Shown piece after piece: positions 38,189 to 50,241 of a DNA stretch of 64,000 nucleotides. Source of the DNA: Vreelandella massiliensis (lineage in GTDB: Bacteria > Pseudomonadota > Gammaproteobacteria > Pseudomonadales > Halomonadaceae); contig NZ_LT699745.1 of NCBI RefSeq assembly GCF_900155385.1, positions 944,946 to 1,008,945 of the forward strand, in the 5' to 3' direction. The translations under genes were made by a program, and so were the position numbers. Under the pieces are notes generated by a model that saw only the letters and a list, made by a program, of their open reading frames with translations, was not told the DNA's origin and did no database searches. Positions within the stretch are counted from its first letter, which is position 1. Each line of letters begins with the position of its first letter.

Positions 38189-40861
38189 ATGAGTCTGGAG
38201 ACAAGAGAAGATCTCGATCCGACCGAAACCACGGAGTGGCTAGAATCCCTGGAGTCGGTACTGGATCGTGAGGGCGAAGAGCGAGCCCGCTACCTGATGA
38301 CCCGCTTGGCGGATCGCATGCGCCGAGACGGGATGAAGGTGCCCTTCTCAGTGACAACCCCGCACCGCAATACGCTTCCGGTTCACCGTGAAGCGCCGAT
38401 GCCGGGCGATCTGTTTATGGAGCGCCGCATTCGCTCCTTAATCCGCTACAACGCTATCGCGCAGGTCATCCGTAACAACCGCGCAAAGCCCGGGTTGGGC
38501 GGGCATATTGCCAGCTTCATGTCCTCCGCGACGCTTTACGATGTTGGCTTTAACCACTTCTTCCGCGCGCCTAACGGCGATTTTGAAGGCGACCTGGTCT
38601 ACATTCAGGGCCATGTCGCACCGGGTATCTATGCGCGCTCGTTTCTGGAAGGCCGCTTAAACGAAGAGCAGATGGACAGTTTCCGTCAGGAAGTCGACGG
38701 TAACGGTCTCTCGTCTTACCCGCACCCATGGCTGATGCCGGAGTACTGGCAGTTCCCCACGGTTTCCATGGGCTTGGGGCCGATCATGGCGATCTACCAA
38801 GCCCACGTGATGAAGTACCTCGACTCGCGTGAAATGAAAGACATGCAGGATCGCAAGATCTGGTGCTTCATGGGCGACGGCGAGTGCGATGAGCCAGAAT
38901 CCCTCGGCGCGATTTCTCTGGCCGGGCGCGAAAACCTGGATAACCTGATTTTCGTCATCAACTGTAACCTGCAGCGCCTTGATGGCCCGGTACGCGGTAA
39001 TTCGCGGGTGATGGACGAGCTTGAAGGGGTCTTCCGCGGCGCGGGCTGGAACGTGCTGAAGGTGGTTTGGGGTCGCCACTGGGATCCGCTGTTCGAGCAG
39101 GATAAAAAAGGCGTCCTGCAAAAGCGCATGGACGAAGCGGTCGATGGCGAATACCAGAACTACAAGGCCAACGGCGGCGCGTACACCCGCGAGCACTTCT
39201 TCGGCAAGTACCCCGAAACCGAGGAAATGGTCAAGAATATGTCCGACGAGGACATCTGGAAGCTTAACCGCGGCGGCCACGACCCGTTCAAGGTGTATGC
39301 GGCCTACCACGAAGCCGTCAATAACGCCGCTGGCAAGCCGACGGTCATTCTGGCGCATACCGTGAAAGGCTACGGCATGGGCAGCGGTGATGGCGAAGCC
39401 GCCAACGAAGCGCACCAGGTCAAGAGCATGGAGTACGAAGCGCTGAAGAAATTCCGCGACCGCTTCGGTATTCCGCTCTCCGACGAGCAGCTCAAAGAGG
39501 TGCCCTACTACAAGCCGGACGATGACTCCCCCGAGCTTAAGTACATGCACCTGCAGCGCGAACGTCTTGGCGGCTACTTGCCCCAGCGTCGCGCCGATTT
39601 CGAGTCGTTGCCGATTCCGTCGCTGGAAGATAAGACCTTCGACTCCCAGATGGGGGGCTCCAAGGGGCGCGAAGTCTCCACGACCATGTCGTTTGTGCGG
39701 ATTCTTAACGGCCTGGTCAAAGACAAAAAGATTGGCAAGCAAGTGGTGCCCATCATTCCCGATGAAGCGCGCACCTTCGGCATGGAAGGCATGTTCCGCC
39801 AGCTCGGCATCTATACCTCTGAAGGGCAGAAGTATGAGCCGGTCGATAAAGGCCAGATCATGTTCTACCGCGAGGATAAGCAGGGCCAAATCCTCGAAGA
39901 GGGCATCAGTGAAGCCGGTGCGATGTCGGCGTGGATTGCCGCAGCGACCTCCTACAGCAACCACAACTTGCCGCTGCTGCCGTTCTATGTGTACTACTCG
40001 ATGTTCGGCTTCCAGCGTATTGGCGATCTCGCCTGGGCGGCGGGTGACCTGCAGGCGCGCGGCTTTATGGTGGGCGGCACCGCCGGGCGCACCACGCTCA
40101 ACGGCGAAGGCTTGCAGCACCAGGATGGCCACAGCCTGATTCAGGCCTCCACCATCCCCAACTGCAGAAGCTACGATCCTACCTACGGTCACGAAGTGGC
40201 GGTCATCGTGCAAGACGGTCTGAAGCGTATGTTCACCGACAAGGAGAACTGCTTCTACTACCTGACCGTGATGAACGAAAACTACGAGCATCCGGCGCTC
40301 GACGACGTGCCTGCCGACGATATCATCAAAGGCATGTACCTGCTGCGTGAAACCAAGGGTGACAAGGCGCGCGTTCAGCTCATGGGCTCGGGCACTATTC
40401 TGCGTGAAGTCGAAGCGGCCGCCGAGCTCTTGGAAACCGACTGGCACGTGGGCGCCGATATTTGGAGCGTCACCAGCTTTAACGAGCTGCGTCGCGAAGC
40501 GCTGTTGATTGAGCGCACCGCTTTCTTGAACCCGGACGATGAAGCACCCAAGCCGCACGTGACCCAGTGCTTGGAAGGGCGCGAGGGTCCGGCGATCGCG
40601 GCTACCGACTACATGAAGCTCTTTGCCGATCAGGTGCGCGCCTGGGTGCCCACCGATTACAGCGTGCTGGGTACCGATGGTTTTGGCCGCTCGGACACCC
40701 GCGAGAAGCTGCGCTACTTCTTTGAAGTGGATCGCTACTTCGTCACCGTGGCGGCGCTGAAAGCGCTGGCGGATCGGGGCGATCTTGAGCGTAAAGTAGT
40801 GGGCGAGGCGCTGAAAAAGTACGGTATCGATCCGAGCAAGCCCAACCCGCTGACCAGTTGA
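38189..40861 (+). CDS. aceE: pyruvate dehydrogenase E1 component (homodimeric)
   Basis: AceE decarboxylates pyruvate on thiamine diphosphate and passes the acetyl group to the E2 lipoyl domains. At 890 residues it is the homodimeric gammaproteobacterial type. The ThDP motif GDG...N reads MGDGECDEPESLGAI to VINCN (about residues 230-262). HTVKGYGMG and the histidine-bearing GHIASFMSSATLYDVGFNHF (in part) also match. A GGAGA site precedes the ATG. aceF follows after 56 bases; no E3 (lpdA) gene is nearby. Confidence 0.98.
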   Translation: MSLETREDLDPTETTEWLESLESVLDREGEERARYLMTRLADRMRRDGMKVPFSVTTPHRNTLPVHREAPMPGDLFMERRIRSLIRYNAIAQVIRNNRAKPGLGGHIASFMSSATLYDVGFNHFFRAPNGDFEGDLVYIQGHVAPGIYARSFLEGRLNEEQMDSFRQEVDGNGLSSYPHPWLMPEYWQFPTVSMGLGPIMAIYQAHVMKYLDSREMKDMQDRKIWCFMGDGECDEPESLGAISLAGRENLDNLIFVINCNLQRLDGPVRGNSRVMDELEGVFRGAGWNVLKVVWGRHWDPLFEQDKKGVLQKRMDEAVDGEYQNYKANGGAYTREHFFGKYPETEEMVKNMSDEDIWKLNRGGHDPFKVYAAYHEAVNNAAGKPTVILAHTVKGYGMGSGDGEAANEAHQVKSMEYEALKKFRDRFGIPLSDEQLKEVPYYKPDDDSPELKYMHLQRERLGGYLPQRRADFESLPIPSLEDKTFDSQMGGSKGREVSTTMSFVRILNGLVKDKKIGKQVVPIIPDEARTFGMEGMFRQLGIYTSEGQKYEPVDKGQIMFYREDKQGQILEEGISEAGAMSAWIAAATSYSNHNLPLLPFYVYYSMFGFQRIGDLAWAAGDLQARGFMVGGTAGRTTLNGEGLQHQDGHSLIQASTIPNCRSYDPTYGHEVAVIVQDGLKRMFTDKENCFYYLTVMNENYEHPALDDVPADDIIKGMYLLRETKGDKARVQLMGSGTILREVEAAAELLETDWHVGADIWSVTSFNELRREALLIERTAFLNPDDEAPKPHVTQCLEGREGPAIAATDYMKLFADQVRAWVPTDYSVLGTDGFGRSDTREKLRYFFEVDRYFVTVAALKALADRGDLERKVVGEALKKYGIDPSKPNPLTS

Positions 40862-40917
40862 TTCGCTATCCGGCGGGGAGGCCCGCCGGTGTGTGACGAG
40901 TTGAGAGGAGCGCGACC

Positions 40918-42960
40918 TTGAGTAGCGAAATCATCAAAGTCCCCGATATCGGCGGCGACACCGATGTCGAAATCATCGAGATTGCGGTGTCACAAGGCGA
41001 TGTCATCGAGGCGGAAGACACCTTGATCACGCTGGAATCCGACAAGGCCAGCATGGATGTCCCGGCGCCTAAGGGCGGCAAAATCATCAAGGTGCTGGTC
41101 AAAGAGGGTGACACCGTCTCGGAAGGCGACGACATCGTCGAGATCGAAGCCGAAGGCAGCGGTGAGACAGACTCATCCGAATCAACGTCAGAGCCTGAGT
41201 CTGCGTCTGAGCCGGAGAAGTCGTCATCGCAAGAGTCGTCATCGTCCAAGCAAGAGGCGCCCAAGAAGGCTGCCGGCGGCGGGGGTAAAAAGACCGTGGA
41301 CATCAAAGTCCCCGACCTTGGTGGCGCGGAAGACGTCGAGATCATCGAAGTGGCCGTCAGCGAAGGCGATGAGGTCAGCGCGGAAGACCCGCTGATTACG
41401 CTGGAGTCTGACAAAGCCTCGATGGACGTACCCAGCCCCCATTCGGGCAAGATCGTGTCGTTGACGGTTAAAGAGGGCGATACCGTCTCCGAAGGTGACG
41501 TCATCGGCCAGATGGAAGTCAGCGGCGAAGGCGGCGATAGCGAGCCAGATGATAGCGCAGAGAGTGAGGCGCAAGCGTCCGATGACCAGCGTCAGGATGC
41601 CGAGCCGCAGGAGCCAGAAGAGGAAGAGGCTTCCAGCGGAGAGCCGGAGCGTAAGGAGATTCGCGTGCCGGATCTTTCCGGCTCCTCGGACGTGCCGGTT
41701 ATCGAAATCGGCGTGGCCGAAGGCGACGAGGTCGATGAGGAAGACCCGCTGATTACCTTGGAGTCCGACAAGGCGTCGATGGACGTGCCAAGCCCCTATA
41801 AAGGCAAGCTTCTGGAACTCACGGTGAAAGAGGGTGACACCGTCTCTGAAGGCGATGTCATCGGCTACATCGAAGTGGCCGGGGCCAAGAAAGCGGCACC
41901 CAAAAAGTCCACGTCGGAGAAGTCGGCCTCCTCGGGTGCCTCGTCAGCTAAAAAGGAATCATCGACACCGGCAAGCAGTGGCGGCACACCGAGCCCCGAA
42001 GCGCAGATGGCGTCGCATAAGCCGCGCGATGGTAAATTGGTCCACGCCGGCCCCGCGGTGCGGATGCTCGCCCGCGAACTGGGTGTGGATCTTGCGCTGG
42101 TCAAGCCCAGCGGCCCCAAGGATCGCGTGCTCAAAGAGGACGTGCAGAACTACGTCAAACAGGCGCTGGCCGATAAAGGCAGCACCCAGGCGGCGGCCCC
42201 CGCCGCGGCGGCGGGGAGCGGTGCCGGTATTCCGCCGGTGCCGGAAGTCGATTTCAGCCAGTTTGGCGAGATCGAAGAGAAGCCGATGGGCCGCTTGCTC
42301 AAAATGGGCGCGACCAACCTGCACCGCAGCTGGCTCAACGTGCCGCACGTCACGCAGTTCGACGAGGCGGATATCACCGAGCTTGAAGCGTTCCGCAAAG
42401 CGATGAAAGCCGAAGCGGAAGCCCAAGGGGCCAAGCTCACGCCGCTGCCGTTTTTGGTGAAAGCGTGCGCCTTTGCGCTGAGGAAGTTCCCGCAGTTTAA
42501 CGTCAGTCTGAAAGGCGACGGTGAAACGCTGGTATGGAAAAAGTACGTCCATATCGGCATCGCCGTGGACACGCCGGACGGTTTGATGGTGCCGGTGCTG
42601 CGCGACGCGGATAAAAAGTCGCTAATCGAGATCGCCAAGGAGATGGCGGAGCTGGGCAAAAAGGCGCAGAGCAAAAAGCTCAAGCGCGACGACATGACCG
42701 GCGGCTGTTTCACTATTTCGAGTCTCGGCTCGATCGGTGGCACGGCGTTCACGCCGATCGTCAACGCGCCGGAAGTGGCGATTTTAGGGGTCTCCAAGTC
42801 GCAGATGAAGCCGGTATGGGATGGCACCGAGTTCCAGCCGCGCTTGATGATGCCGCTGTCGCTCTCCTACGACCACCGCGCGATTAACGGTGCCGACGCG
42901 GCGCGCTTCACGGCCTTCTTGGCCGATGTGCTGACCGACATCCGGCGTTTGCTGCTGTAA
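40918..42960 (+). CDS. aceF: pyruvate dehydrogenase E2, dihydrolipoamide acetyltransferase
   Basis: AceF forms the core of pyruvate dehydrogenase. It appears to start with TTG at 40918, with AGGAG seven bases upstream. The 680 residues have three lipoyl domains, each with its target Lys in ESDKASMDVP (about residues 42, 164 and 283), joined by Ser/Glu/Ala-rich linkers. A peripheral subunit-binding domain (about 375-412) and the catalytic domain follow. The active site reads DHRAINGADAARF; Asn in place of Asp also occurs in Azotobacter E2p. A terminator follows. Confidence 0.97.
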   Translation: MSSEIIKVPDIGGDTDVEIIEIAVSQGDVIEAEDTLITLESDKASMDVPAPKGGKIIKVLVKEGDTVSEGDDIVEIEAEGSGETDSSESTSEPESASEPEKSSSQESSSSKQEAPKKAAGGGGKKTVDIKVPDLGGAEDVEIIEVAVSEGDEVSAEDPLITLESDKASMDVPSPHSGKIVSLTVKEGDTVSEGDVIGQMEVSGEGGDSEPDDSAESEAQASDDQRQDAEPQEPEEEEASSGEPERKEIRVPDLSGSSDVPVIEIGVAEGDEVDEEDPLITLESDKASMDVPSPYKGKLLELTVKEGDTVSEGDVIGYIEVAGAKKAAPKKSTSEKSASSGASSAKKESSTPASSGGTPSPEAQMASHKPRDGKLVHAGPAVRMLARELGVDLALVKPSGPKDRVLKEDVQNYVKQALADKGSTQAAAPAAAAGSGAGIPPVPEVDFSQFGEIEEKPMGRLLKMGATNLHRSWLNVPHVTQFDEADITELEAFRKAMKAEAEAQGAKLTPLPFLVKACAFALRKFPQFNVSLKGDGETLVWKKYVHIGIAVDTPDGLMVPVLRDADKKSLIEIAKEMAELGKKAQSKKLKRDDMTGGCFTISSLGSIGGTAFTPIVNAPEVAILGVSKSQMKPVWDGTEFQPRLMMPLSLSYDHRAINGADAARFTAFLADVLTDIRRLLL

Positions 42961-42995
42961 TTCGGTCTGGCGTAAAAGCCTCTATGCACGAGCTC

Positions 42996-43021
42996 AACGG
43001 CGCCTTCGGGCGCCGTTTTCT
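42996..43021 (+). terminator. Rho-independent terminator of aceEF
   Basis: AACGGCGCC (42996-43004), tetraloop TTCG and GGCGCCGTT (43009-43017) run into TTTCTGTTT. It is a stable hairpin 35 bases beyond the aceF stop. Confidence 0.88.
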
Positions 43022-43206
43022 GTTTGCCCGGCGAAGCCGAGCAGAGGAGCGCGCCTGTGGATGAAGAGAGGGCGTCACCAACAGCACAGCGACGAAAGTG
43101 CAAGGCAGGAAACAGCGTGTTGTTTTAGCGGCAAAAAACAGAGAAAAACCGCTCTCTCAGGCTTTTGGGGAGTTGTGTCGCCTGATTGGCGCGGGTATTG
43201 TCGTGA

Positions 43207-43899
<693 letters not shown>

Positions 43900-43934
43900 G
43901 TCGCGACACTCCGTTGCAAGCGTTAGCGTTTGAT

Positions 43935-43961
43935 CGATGGCCCGCCTTGTGCGGGCCATCG
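43935..43961 (+). terminator. hairpin downstream of adk
   Basis: Eleven-base perfect arms CGATGGCCCGC and GCGGGCCATCG enclose CTTGT, 35 bases after the adk stop. The T-rich tail is weak (TCGTTAAG). Confidence 0.6.
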
Positions 43962-43981
43962 TCGTTAAGCGCTGGCGCGGG

Positions 43982-43987
43982 TATAAT
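43982..43987 (+). promoter_or_regulatory. TATAAT -10 box before tsaB
   Basis: A perfect TATAAT lies 31 bases upstream of the tsaB start. No good -35 hexamer was found at 16-18 bases. Confidence 0.4.
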
Positions 43988-44017
43988 CGCGCTTATTTGC
44001 TTTCACTGGGTAATCGA

Positions 44018-44716
44018 ATGTCGTTACATCTATTGGCGCTAGACGCCTCTTCCAGCGCGTGTTCGGTGGCCTTGCTGCGCCGTGAAGGGGAGCACGAAAG
44101 CTGCCTTGCACGCTTTGAAATGACGCCCCGCGCGCATCCCCGCCGCTTAATGCCGATGGTCAATGACGTGCTGTTTGAGGCGGGGGTGACGCCCGCTCAG
44201 CTTGATTCCGTCGCCTTTGGCCGCGGGCCTGGCTCTTTTACCGGGCTGCGTATCGCGGCGGGTACCGCGCAGGGCCTGGCCTTTGGCTTGGCGTGCCCGC
44301 TTGTTGGCATTTCCACGCTACAAGCGCTCGCGCTGCAGGCACACCGCCGCTTTCATTGCCGGTACGTCGTGACCGCGCTGGATGCTCGGATGGGCGAAAT
44401 TTACGCCGCCACCTGGCACTGCGCCGATGGCAATGTCGTGGCCCAAAGCGATGAAGCGGTACTGCCGCCAGCGCGCTTTTCGCTACCGGGTCACGATACC
44501 GACTGGGTCGGCGTGGGGTCGGGCTTTACACTCTGGGAGCAGTTTAACCCGGACGTGCAGGTGGCGATGTCGCAGCACCTAAGCGATTTAGAGCCTCGCG
44601 CTGAAGAGATGGCGTGGCTCGCCGCGCGCGACATTGACGCGGGGCTTGGGCAGGCGGCGCATGAGGCCCAGCCGATCTACCTGCGCAATGACGTTGCCTG
44701 GAAAAAGCCCGCATGA
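44018..44716 (+). CDS. tsaB: tRNA threonylcarbamoyladenosine biosynthesis protein TsaB
   Basis: TsaB is the scaffold partner of TsaD in t6A37 synthesis on tRNA. The ATG at 44018 ([20 protein letters not shown] in part) gives 232 residues. Family motifs: [13 protein letters not shown] and [22 protein letters not shown] (in part). It has an actin-like ASKHA fold without intact catalytic residues, as expected. It overlaps rsmJ by four bases (ATGA). TrmO, which methylates t6A, is also in the window. Confidence 0.94.
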   Translation: MSLHLLALDASSSACSVALLRREGEHESCLARFEMTPRAHPRRLMPMVNDVLFEAGVTPAQLDSVAFGRGPGSFTGLRIAAGTAQGLAFGLACPLVGISTLQALALQAHRRFHCRYVVTALDARMGEIYAATWHCADGNVVAQSDEAVLPPARFSLPGHDTDWVGVGSGFTLWEQFNPDVQVAMSQHLSDLEPRAEEMAWLAARDIDAGLGQAAHEAQPIYLRNDVAWKKPA

Positions 44717-45417
44717 GCGATAGCGACATCCCATTACCGCCTGGGCTTGCGCTTGAGCCGCGCGAAGAGGGCCTGGTGCTGGTGGGCGATGAAGCTCGCT
44801 ACGGCAAGCCGCTGCAAGTGGATTTTGTCGGCGGTAAGGCCGGACATCGGCGTCGGTTTGGCGGTGGCCGCGGCCAACTGGTGGCGAAGGCGTGTGGCTT
44901 GGTCAAAGGCGTGACGCCTAACGTGGTGGACGCCACGGCAGGGCTTGGCCGTGATGCCTTCGTGTTGGCCAGCCTAGGCGCGCCGGTACTGCTCATTGAG
45001 CGCGTGCCGGCCATTGCGGCGCTGCTGGCTGACGGCTTGGCGCGTGCGCGCGAAGACGCGCAGACCGTCGACATTGCCACGCGTATGCAGCTATGCGCAG
45101 GCGATGCCACCCAAGAGTTGGCGGCTATCGTGGCCCGCGCCGGTTTTACCCCCCATGTGGTTCATCTCGATCCGATGTTTCCCCACCGTGATAAATCGGC
45201 GTTGGTAAAAAAAGAGATGCGTATTTTTCGCGAACTGGCCGGTGACGACGCCGATGCCGGTGCGCTTTTAACGGCAGCGTTAGCAGTGGCCACTCACCGG
45301 GTCGTGGTCAAGCGCCCGCGCAAAGCGCCGCCAATCGACGGGCCGGCGCCTCATCACACCCTCGAAGGCAAGACGAGCCGCTATGATGTGTATGTACACC
45401 GTTCGTTATGGCGCTAA
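44713..45417 (+). CDS. rsmJ: 16S rRNA (guanine(1516)-N2)-methyltransferase RsmJ
   Basis: RsmJ (YhiQ) methylates G1516 of 16S rRNA using SAM. The 234 residues contain [20 protein letters not shown], the SAM motif [19 protein letters not shown], and the catalytic-region [20 protein letters not shown] (each in part), matching the family closely. The start overlaps the tsaB stop (ATGA), so translation is coupled. Confidence 0.95.
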   Translation: MSDSDIPLPPGLALEPREEGLVLVGDEARYGKPLQVDFVGGKAGHRRRFGGGRGQLVAKACGLVKGVTPNVVDATAGLGRDAFVLASLGAPVLLIERVPAIAALLADGLARAREDAQTVDIATRMQLCAGDATQELAAIVARAGFTPHVVHLDPMFPHRDKSALVKKEMRIFRELAGDDADAGALLTAALAVATHRVVVKRPRKAPPIDGPAPHHTLEGKTSRYDVYVHRSLWR

Positions 45418-45455
45418 GTTGACGAGCGTTCGCCAAGAGGGGTCGGGAGCCCGCT

Positions 45456-46580
45456 ATGCGCCACCGCTGGCATGTGCATAACCACTTTACACTGCTGCCG
45501 GAATCCAAGCGGTTTTTACCCGCCATGTTTACCGCGATTGAGCAGGCGCAGCACTATGTGTTGGTTGAGCTTTATCTCATGGAGTCGGGAGACTTGGCCG
45601 ACCGGTTTATCGACGCGCTGATTCAAGCCGCTCACCGTGGCGTGTGCGTGGCGCTGTTGCTGGATGGTTACGGCGCGATGGGGCTTTCCAGCGCCGATCG
45701 CAGGCGGCTACACGCCGGTGGCGTGGCGCTGCGCTTTTTTAATCCCCTTGGGTTTCATTCACTGGCGCGGAATTTGAGCCGCGATCATCGCAAAATCCTG
45801 GTGGTGGATGGCGACAGCGCCTTTATTGGGGGGTTTGGCGCGGTGGATGCGTTTTTAAGCGCTTGGTATGAAATCGCCGTGCGCGCCGAAGGCCCCGTGG
45901 TGGCGGATTGGGAGACGCTGTTTCGCCAGCTTTGGGCATCGCGCTTAACCCGCGATTACGACAGCGACACCCCCGCCATGACGCTTCCGGCATCGCGTGA
46001 ACAAGCGCAACGCCCGATGGGCGAGATGCGCGGGCGCGCTATGGCCGGGCGTGGCTATCGTTATCAGGCGATTCGCCGCTCGCTGCATAAACGCGTGGAT
46101 AGTACCTCGCAGCGGTTGTGGCTCTGCACGCCCTATTTTGTTCCCACCTTTACCCTGCGACGGCGTTTGGCCAAGGCTGCCCGGCGCGGCGTGGATGTAC
46201 GCTTACTGCTACCGGGCAGGCTGCATGACCACCCGGGCGTTCGCTATGCGGGGCAGCGTTTTTATCACGCGCTGCTGAAGGCAGGCGTGCGCATTTATGA
46301 GTTTCAGCCGACCTTTATCCATGCCAAATTTGTCTTGGCGGATACCTGGAGCAGCATTGGCTCGTGCAATTTTGATCACTGGAATCTGCACTGGAATTTA
46401 GAAGCCAACCAGGAGGTGGATGATCCGTACTTCGCCGAGGAGGTACGCGATCTTTTCCAGCGTAACTTCGCCACCAGCGCAGAAGTGGATGCCGCCGCAT
46501 GGGCGGCGCGCCCATGGGCGCAGCGCGCCAAAGAGTGGTTATTCGGCACGCTCGATGGGTGGGTAACGCGACTTAAATAG
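45456..46580 (+). CDS. phospholipase D-family cardiolipin synthase, ClsB-like
   Basis: A 374-residue PLD-superfamily protein with two catalytic HKD motifs: HRKILVVDGDSAFIGG (about residue 110) and HAKFVLADTWSSIGSCN (about 290). This architecture and length resemble ClsB, which makes cardiolipin from phosphatidylglycerol and phosphatidylethanolamine. No N-terminal transmembrane helices are present, unlike ClsA. A GGGAG site precedes the ATG. Another PLD-type phosphatidyltransferase cannot be excluded. Confidence 0.85.
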   Translation: MRHRWHVHNHFTLLPESKRFLPAMFTAIEQAQHYVLVELYLMESGDLADRFIDALIQAAHRGVCVALLLDGYGAMGLSSADRRRLHAGGVALRFFNPLGFHSLARNLSRDHRKILVVDGDSAFIGGFGAVDAFLSAWYEIAVRAEGPVVADWETLFRQLWASRLTRDYDSDTPAMTLPASREQAQRPMGEMRGRAMAGRGYRYQAIRRSLHKRVDSTSQRLWLCTPYFVPTFTLRRRLAKAARRGVDVRLLLPGRLHDHPGVRYAGQRFYHALLKAGVRIYEFQPTFIHAKFVLADTWSSIGSCNFDHWNLHWNLEANQEVDDPYFAEEVRDLFQRNFATSAEVDAAAWAARPWAQRAKEWLFGTLDGWVTRLK

Positions 46581-46582
46581 CG

Positions 46583-47239
46583 TTAGCGCTTTTTGCCCTT
46601 GGCCGGGGTTTTCTTGCGCGGTTTAGGCTTGGGGGTTTCGGGGGGGACGCGGTAATGCAGGTAAAGGTCAAGCAGCAACTCGGGCAGTTGCGCCACCAAG
46701 GTTTCCTGGCGCGCGGTGTCGCTTGCAAGCTCGGCCATGTCGGGCTCGTTGTCAAACAAGCCGGAGAGCAGCATAAACGGCAGCAAAAGCGTGGCGGCGG
46801 CTTCCTCATCGTCGGCAAACCAGGCACTCTCATCGCAGAAGACGCCTTCCATGAAGCCCGCGCACCAGTCGCCAATGGGCGTTTCTTCCGCGGGAAGGCC
46901 GTCGAGGGTGAGTTCAAACGGAAGCTCCGGCAGCCCGCCCTGTTCAAGCACGGCCATGGCGTTTTCGCGCAGGGCATTGAGTAGGCCGATGATCTCGTCG
47001 CGCTCGGCATCACTGGCGAAGCGCGGTTCGCCTTGAAAGAGTTCGGCGAGCCATTCGGCATCGGGCAACTCACTGGGGGCCACGGCAAGCGCAACCAAAA
47101 AACCGTGGGCGGAAATCAGGTCGAGGGCGTCCTCATCCACCTGCTCGGAGTCGAGAAAATCATCGAGCCGGTCGAGCTGTTCGTCATCGAGCAGTGGCTG
47201 TGGGGGCGTCGCTTCAGGGGCGGTGTCGCGCGGTGACAT
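46583..47239 (-). CDS. UPF0149 (YecA/YgfB) family protein
   Basis: A 218-residue acidic protein of the UPF0149 family: DDEQLDRLDDFLDS, LDLISAHGFLVALAVAPSEL, GDWCAGFMEGVF and LLLPFMLLSGLFD. The C-terminal tail is Lys/Pro-rich. I use the ATG read from 47239, which has a GAGG six bases upstream; the frame extends to 47296. YecA-like members often end in a SEC-C zinc motif, which is not present here. Function is not established. Convergent with the cardiolipin synthase gene. Confidence 0.85.
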   Translation of the reverse strand: MSPRDTAPEATPPQPLLDDEQLDRLDDFLDSEQVDEDALDLISAHGFLVALAVAPSELPDAEWLAELFQGEPRFASDAERDEIIGLLNALRENAMAVLEQGGLPELPFELTLDGLPAEETPIGDWCAGFMEGVFCDESAWFADDEEAAATLLLPFMLLSGLFDNEPDMAELASDTARQETLVAQLPELLLDLYLHYRVPPETPKPKPRKKTPAKGKKR

Positions 47240-47277
47240 ACAGAGCCTCAATCGCAGGAAAATCCAAAGGGTAGGGT

Positions 47278-47871
47278 GTGAGCAGTTTATCATCAAATGG
47301 CTATGATCAAGCCAAAGCAGCGCCGTTGCCTCCCTGGCCGGAAGCGTCGCTTACCGCCATGAGTGAGCCGGCCCTTATCGAGGCGGCGAAAGCGCGGGTC
47401 GATCAAGCGTGGCAGCGCTGTCGCGAGGTCTATCCGGCGTTGCCACCGCCCAAGGTGTGGTTTGATCTAAAAGGTGCATCCGCCGGGCAGGCGCATTTGG
47501 GTCGTGGCGGGCTGCGCTTTAACCCCGTGCTGCTCAGTGAGAACCGCGCTGCGTTTTTTGATCAGGTGATTCCCCATGAAATGGCGCACTGGTTGGTCTT
47601 TCATCTTCAGGATGGTCCACGACTGAAACCGCACGGGCGGGAATGGCAAGCCGTGATGCGCGACCTTTTTGGCTTGTCGCCCGATGTCACCCACCGCTTT
47701 GATATAAAACGCGCCCAGCGCGCGCCTTACCGCTATGCGTGCGCGTGTCGCGAGCATGCCTTTACCGCCAAGCGCCACGCGCTTGCCTGCGGTGGGCGGC
47801 ACTATCGCTGCCGTCAATGCGCTCAGACCTTGGTCTACAGTGGCTGCGAAACGCCTGAAAATCCAGTATAA
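47278..47871 (+). CDS. SprT-like zinc metalloprotease-domain protein
   Basis: A 197-residue protein with the SprT-type active site VIPHEMAHWLVF and a downstream zinc ribbon (ACACREHAFTAKRHALACGG, then YRCRQCAQTLVY). SprT/Spartan-like domains cleave proteins bound to DNA in eukaryotes; the bacterial role is poorly defined. Start is uncertain: GTG at 47278 is used here, while ATG at 47359 would still retain the whole domain. Divergent from the UPF0149 gene, with overlapping upstream regions. Confidence 0.85.
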   Translation: MSSLSSNGYDQAKAAPLPPWPEASLTAMSEPALIEAAKARVDQAWQRCREVYPALPPPKVWFDLKGASAGQAHLGRGGLRFNPVLLSENRAAFFDQVIPHEMAHWLVFHLQDGPRLKPHGREWQAVMRDLFGLSPDVTHRFDIKRAQRAPYRYACACREHAFTAKRHALACGGRHYRCRQCAQTLVYSGCETPENPV

Positions 47872-47937
47872 GTCTTTGTTATTTAAATAAAAAATGTTAA
47901 TACCAATGTCTAAAGGGAAGGGCGTGCCGGGAGGTTT

Positions 47938-47949
47938 ATGCTAGGGGTA
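47938..47949 (-). promoter_or_regulatory. TACCCCTAG motif upstream of acs
   Basis: On the minus strand this reads TACCCCTAGCAT, about 90 bases before the acs start. The same 12 bases, with one C/T difference, occur at 58434-58445. A CrbR binding site is a reasonable hypothesis; I did not rely on any recalled consensus. Confidence 0.35.
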
Positions 47950-48034
47950 CATTCATCAGTGGTACCGGTGCAATAAATAAAAATACCGGCTACATTCCTA
48001 TAGAGAGTGCATTTCCACGGACAGAGGCAATTTC

Positions 48035-49984
<1,950 letters not shown>

Positions 49985-50049
49985 CCCATGCCCAAACGCC
50001 TTATCGTTTAGCGAGAAGGCGTTCAGCAAGACATCGTTGCGAACGTCAG

Positions 50050-50084
50050 TGTGCCGGCTATCAAGCCGGCACACTTGTTTCTGT
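50050..50084 (+). terminator. Rho-independent terminator of acs
   Basis: TGTGCCGGCT (50050-50059) and AGCCGGCACA (50064-50073) pair around ATCA, followed by CTTGTTTCTGTT. A smaller hairpin, AACGCCTT/AAGGCGTT, lies upstream at 49995-50023. Confidence 0.85.
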
Positions 50085-50241
50085 TCTATCTCAGTTAATG
50101 TGACAAATTGTGCACGCGAGGCTTGGGAATAGAGAAGGGCATGGGGTACCATGCTGCCAATGTATACGTTGCAAGCGTATGCCCTAGCGTCGCGGCGGGT
50201 AGCGTGTTGTGACTGCTGCTTAAGGAACCGGAGGAACATCC

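Noticed and set aside
38026..38271. Small frame in the aceE leader (81 codons) as a leader peptide
   Set aside because: No good ribosome binding site and it runs into aceE out of frame; it has no features of an attenuator peptide.
38657..40558. 633-codon open frame antisense to aceE
   Set aside because: Its composition mirrors the aceE codons, and aceE is conserved along its whole length on the other strand.
40918..42960. Asp to Asn in the AceF active-site motif (HRAING)
   Set aside because: The same Asn is found in Azotobacter-type E2p, so it is normal variation.
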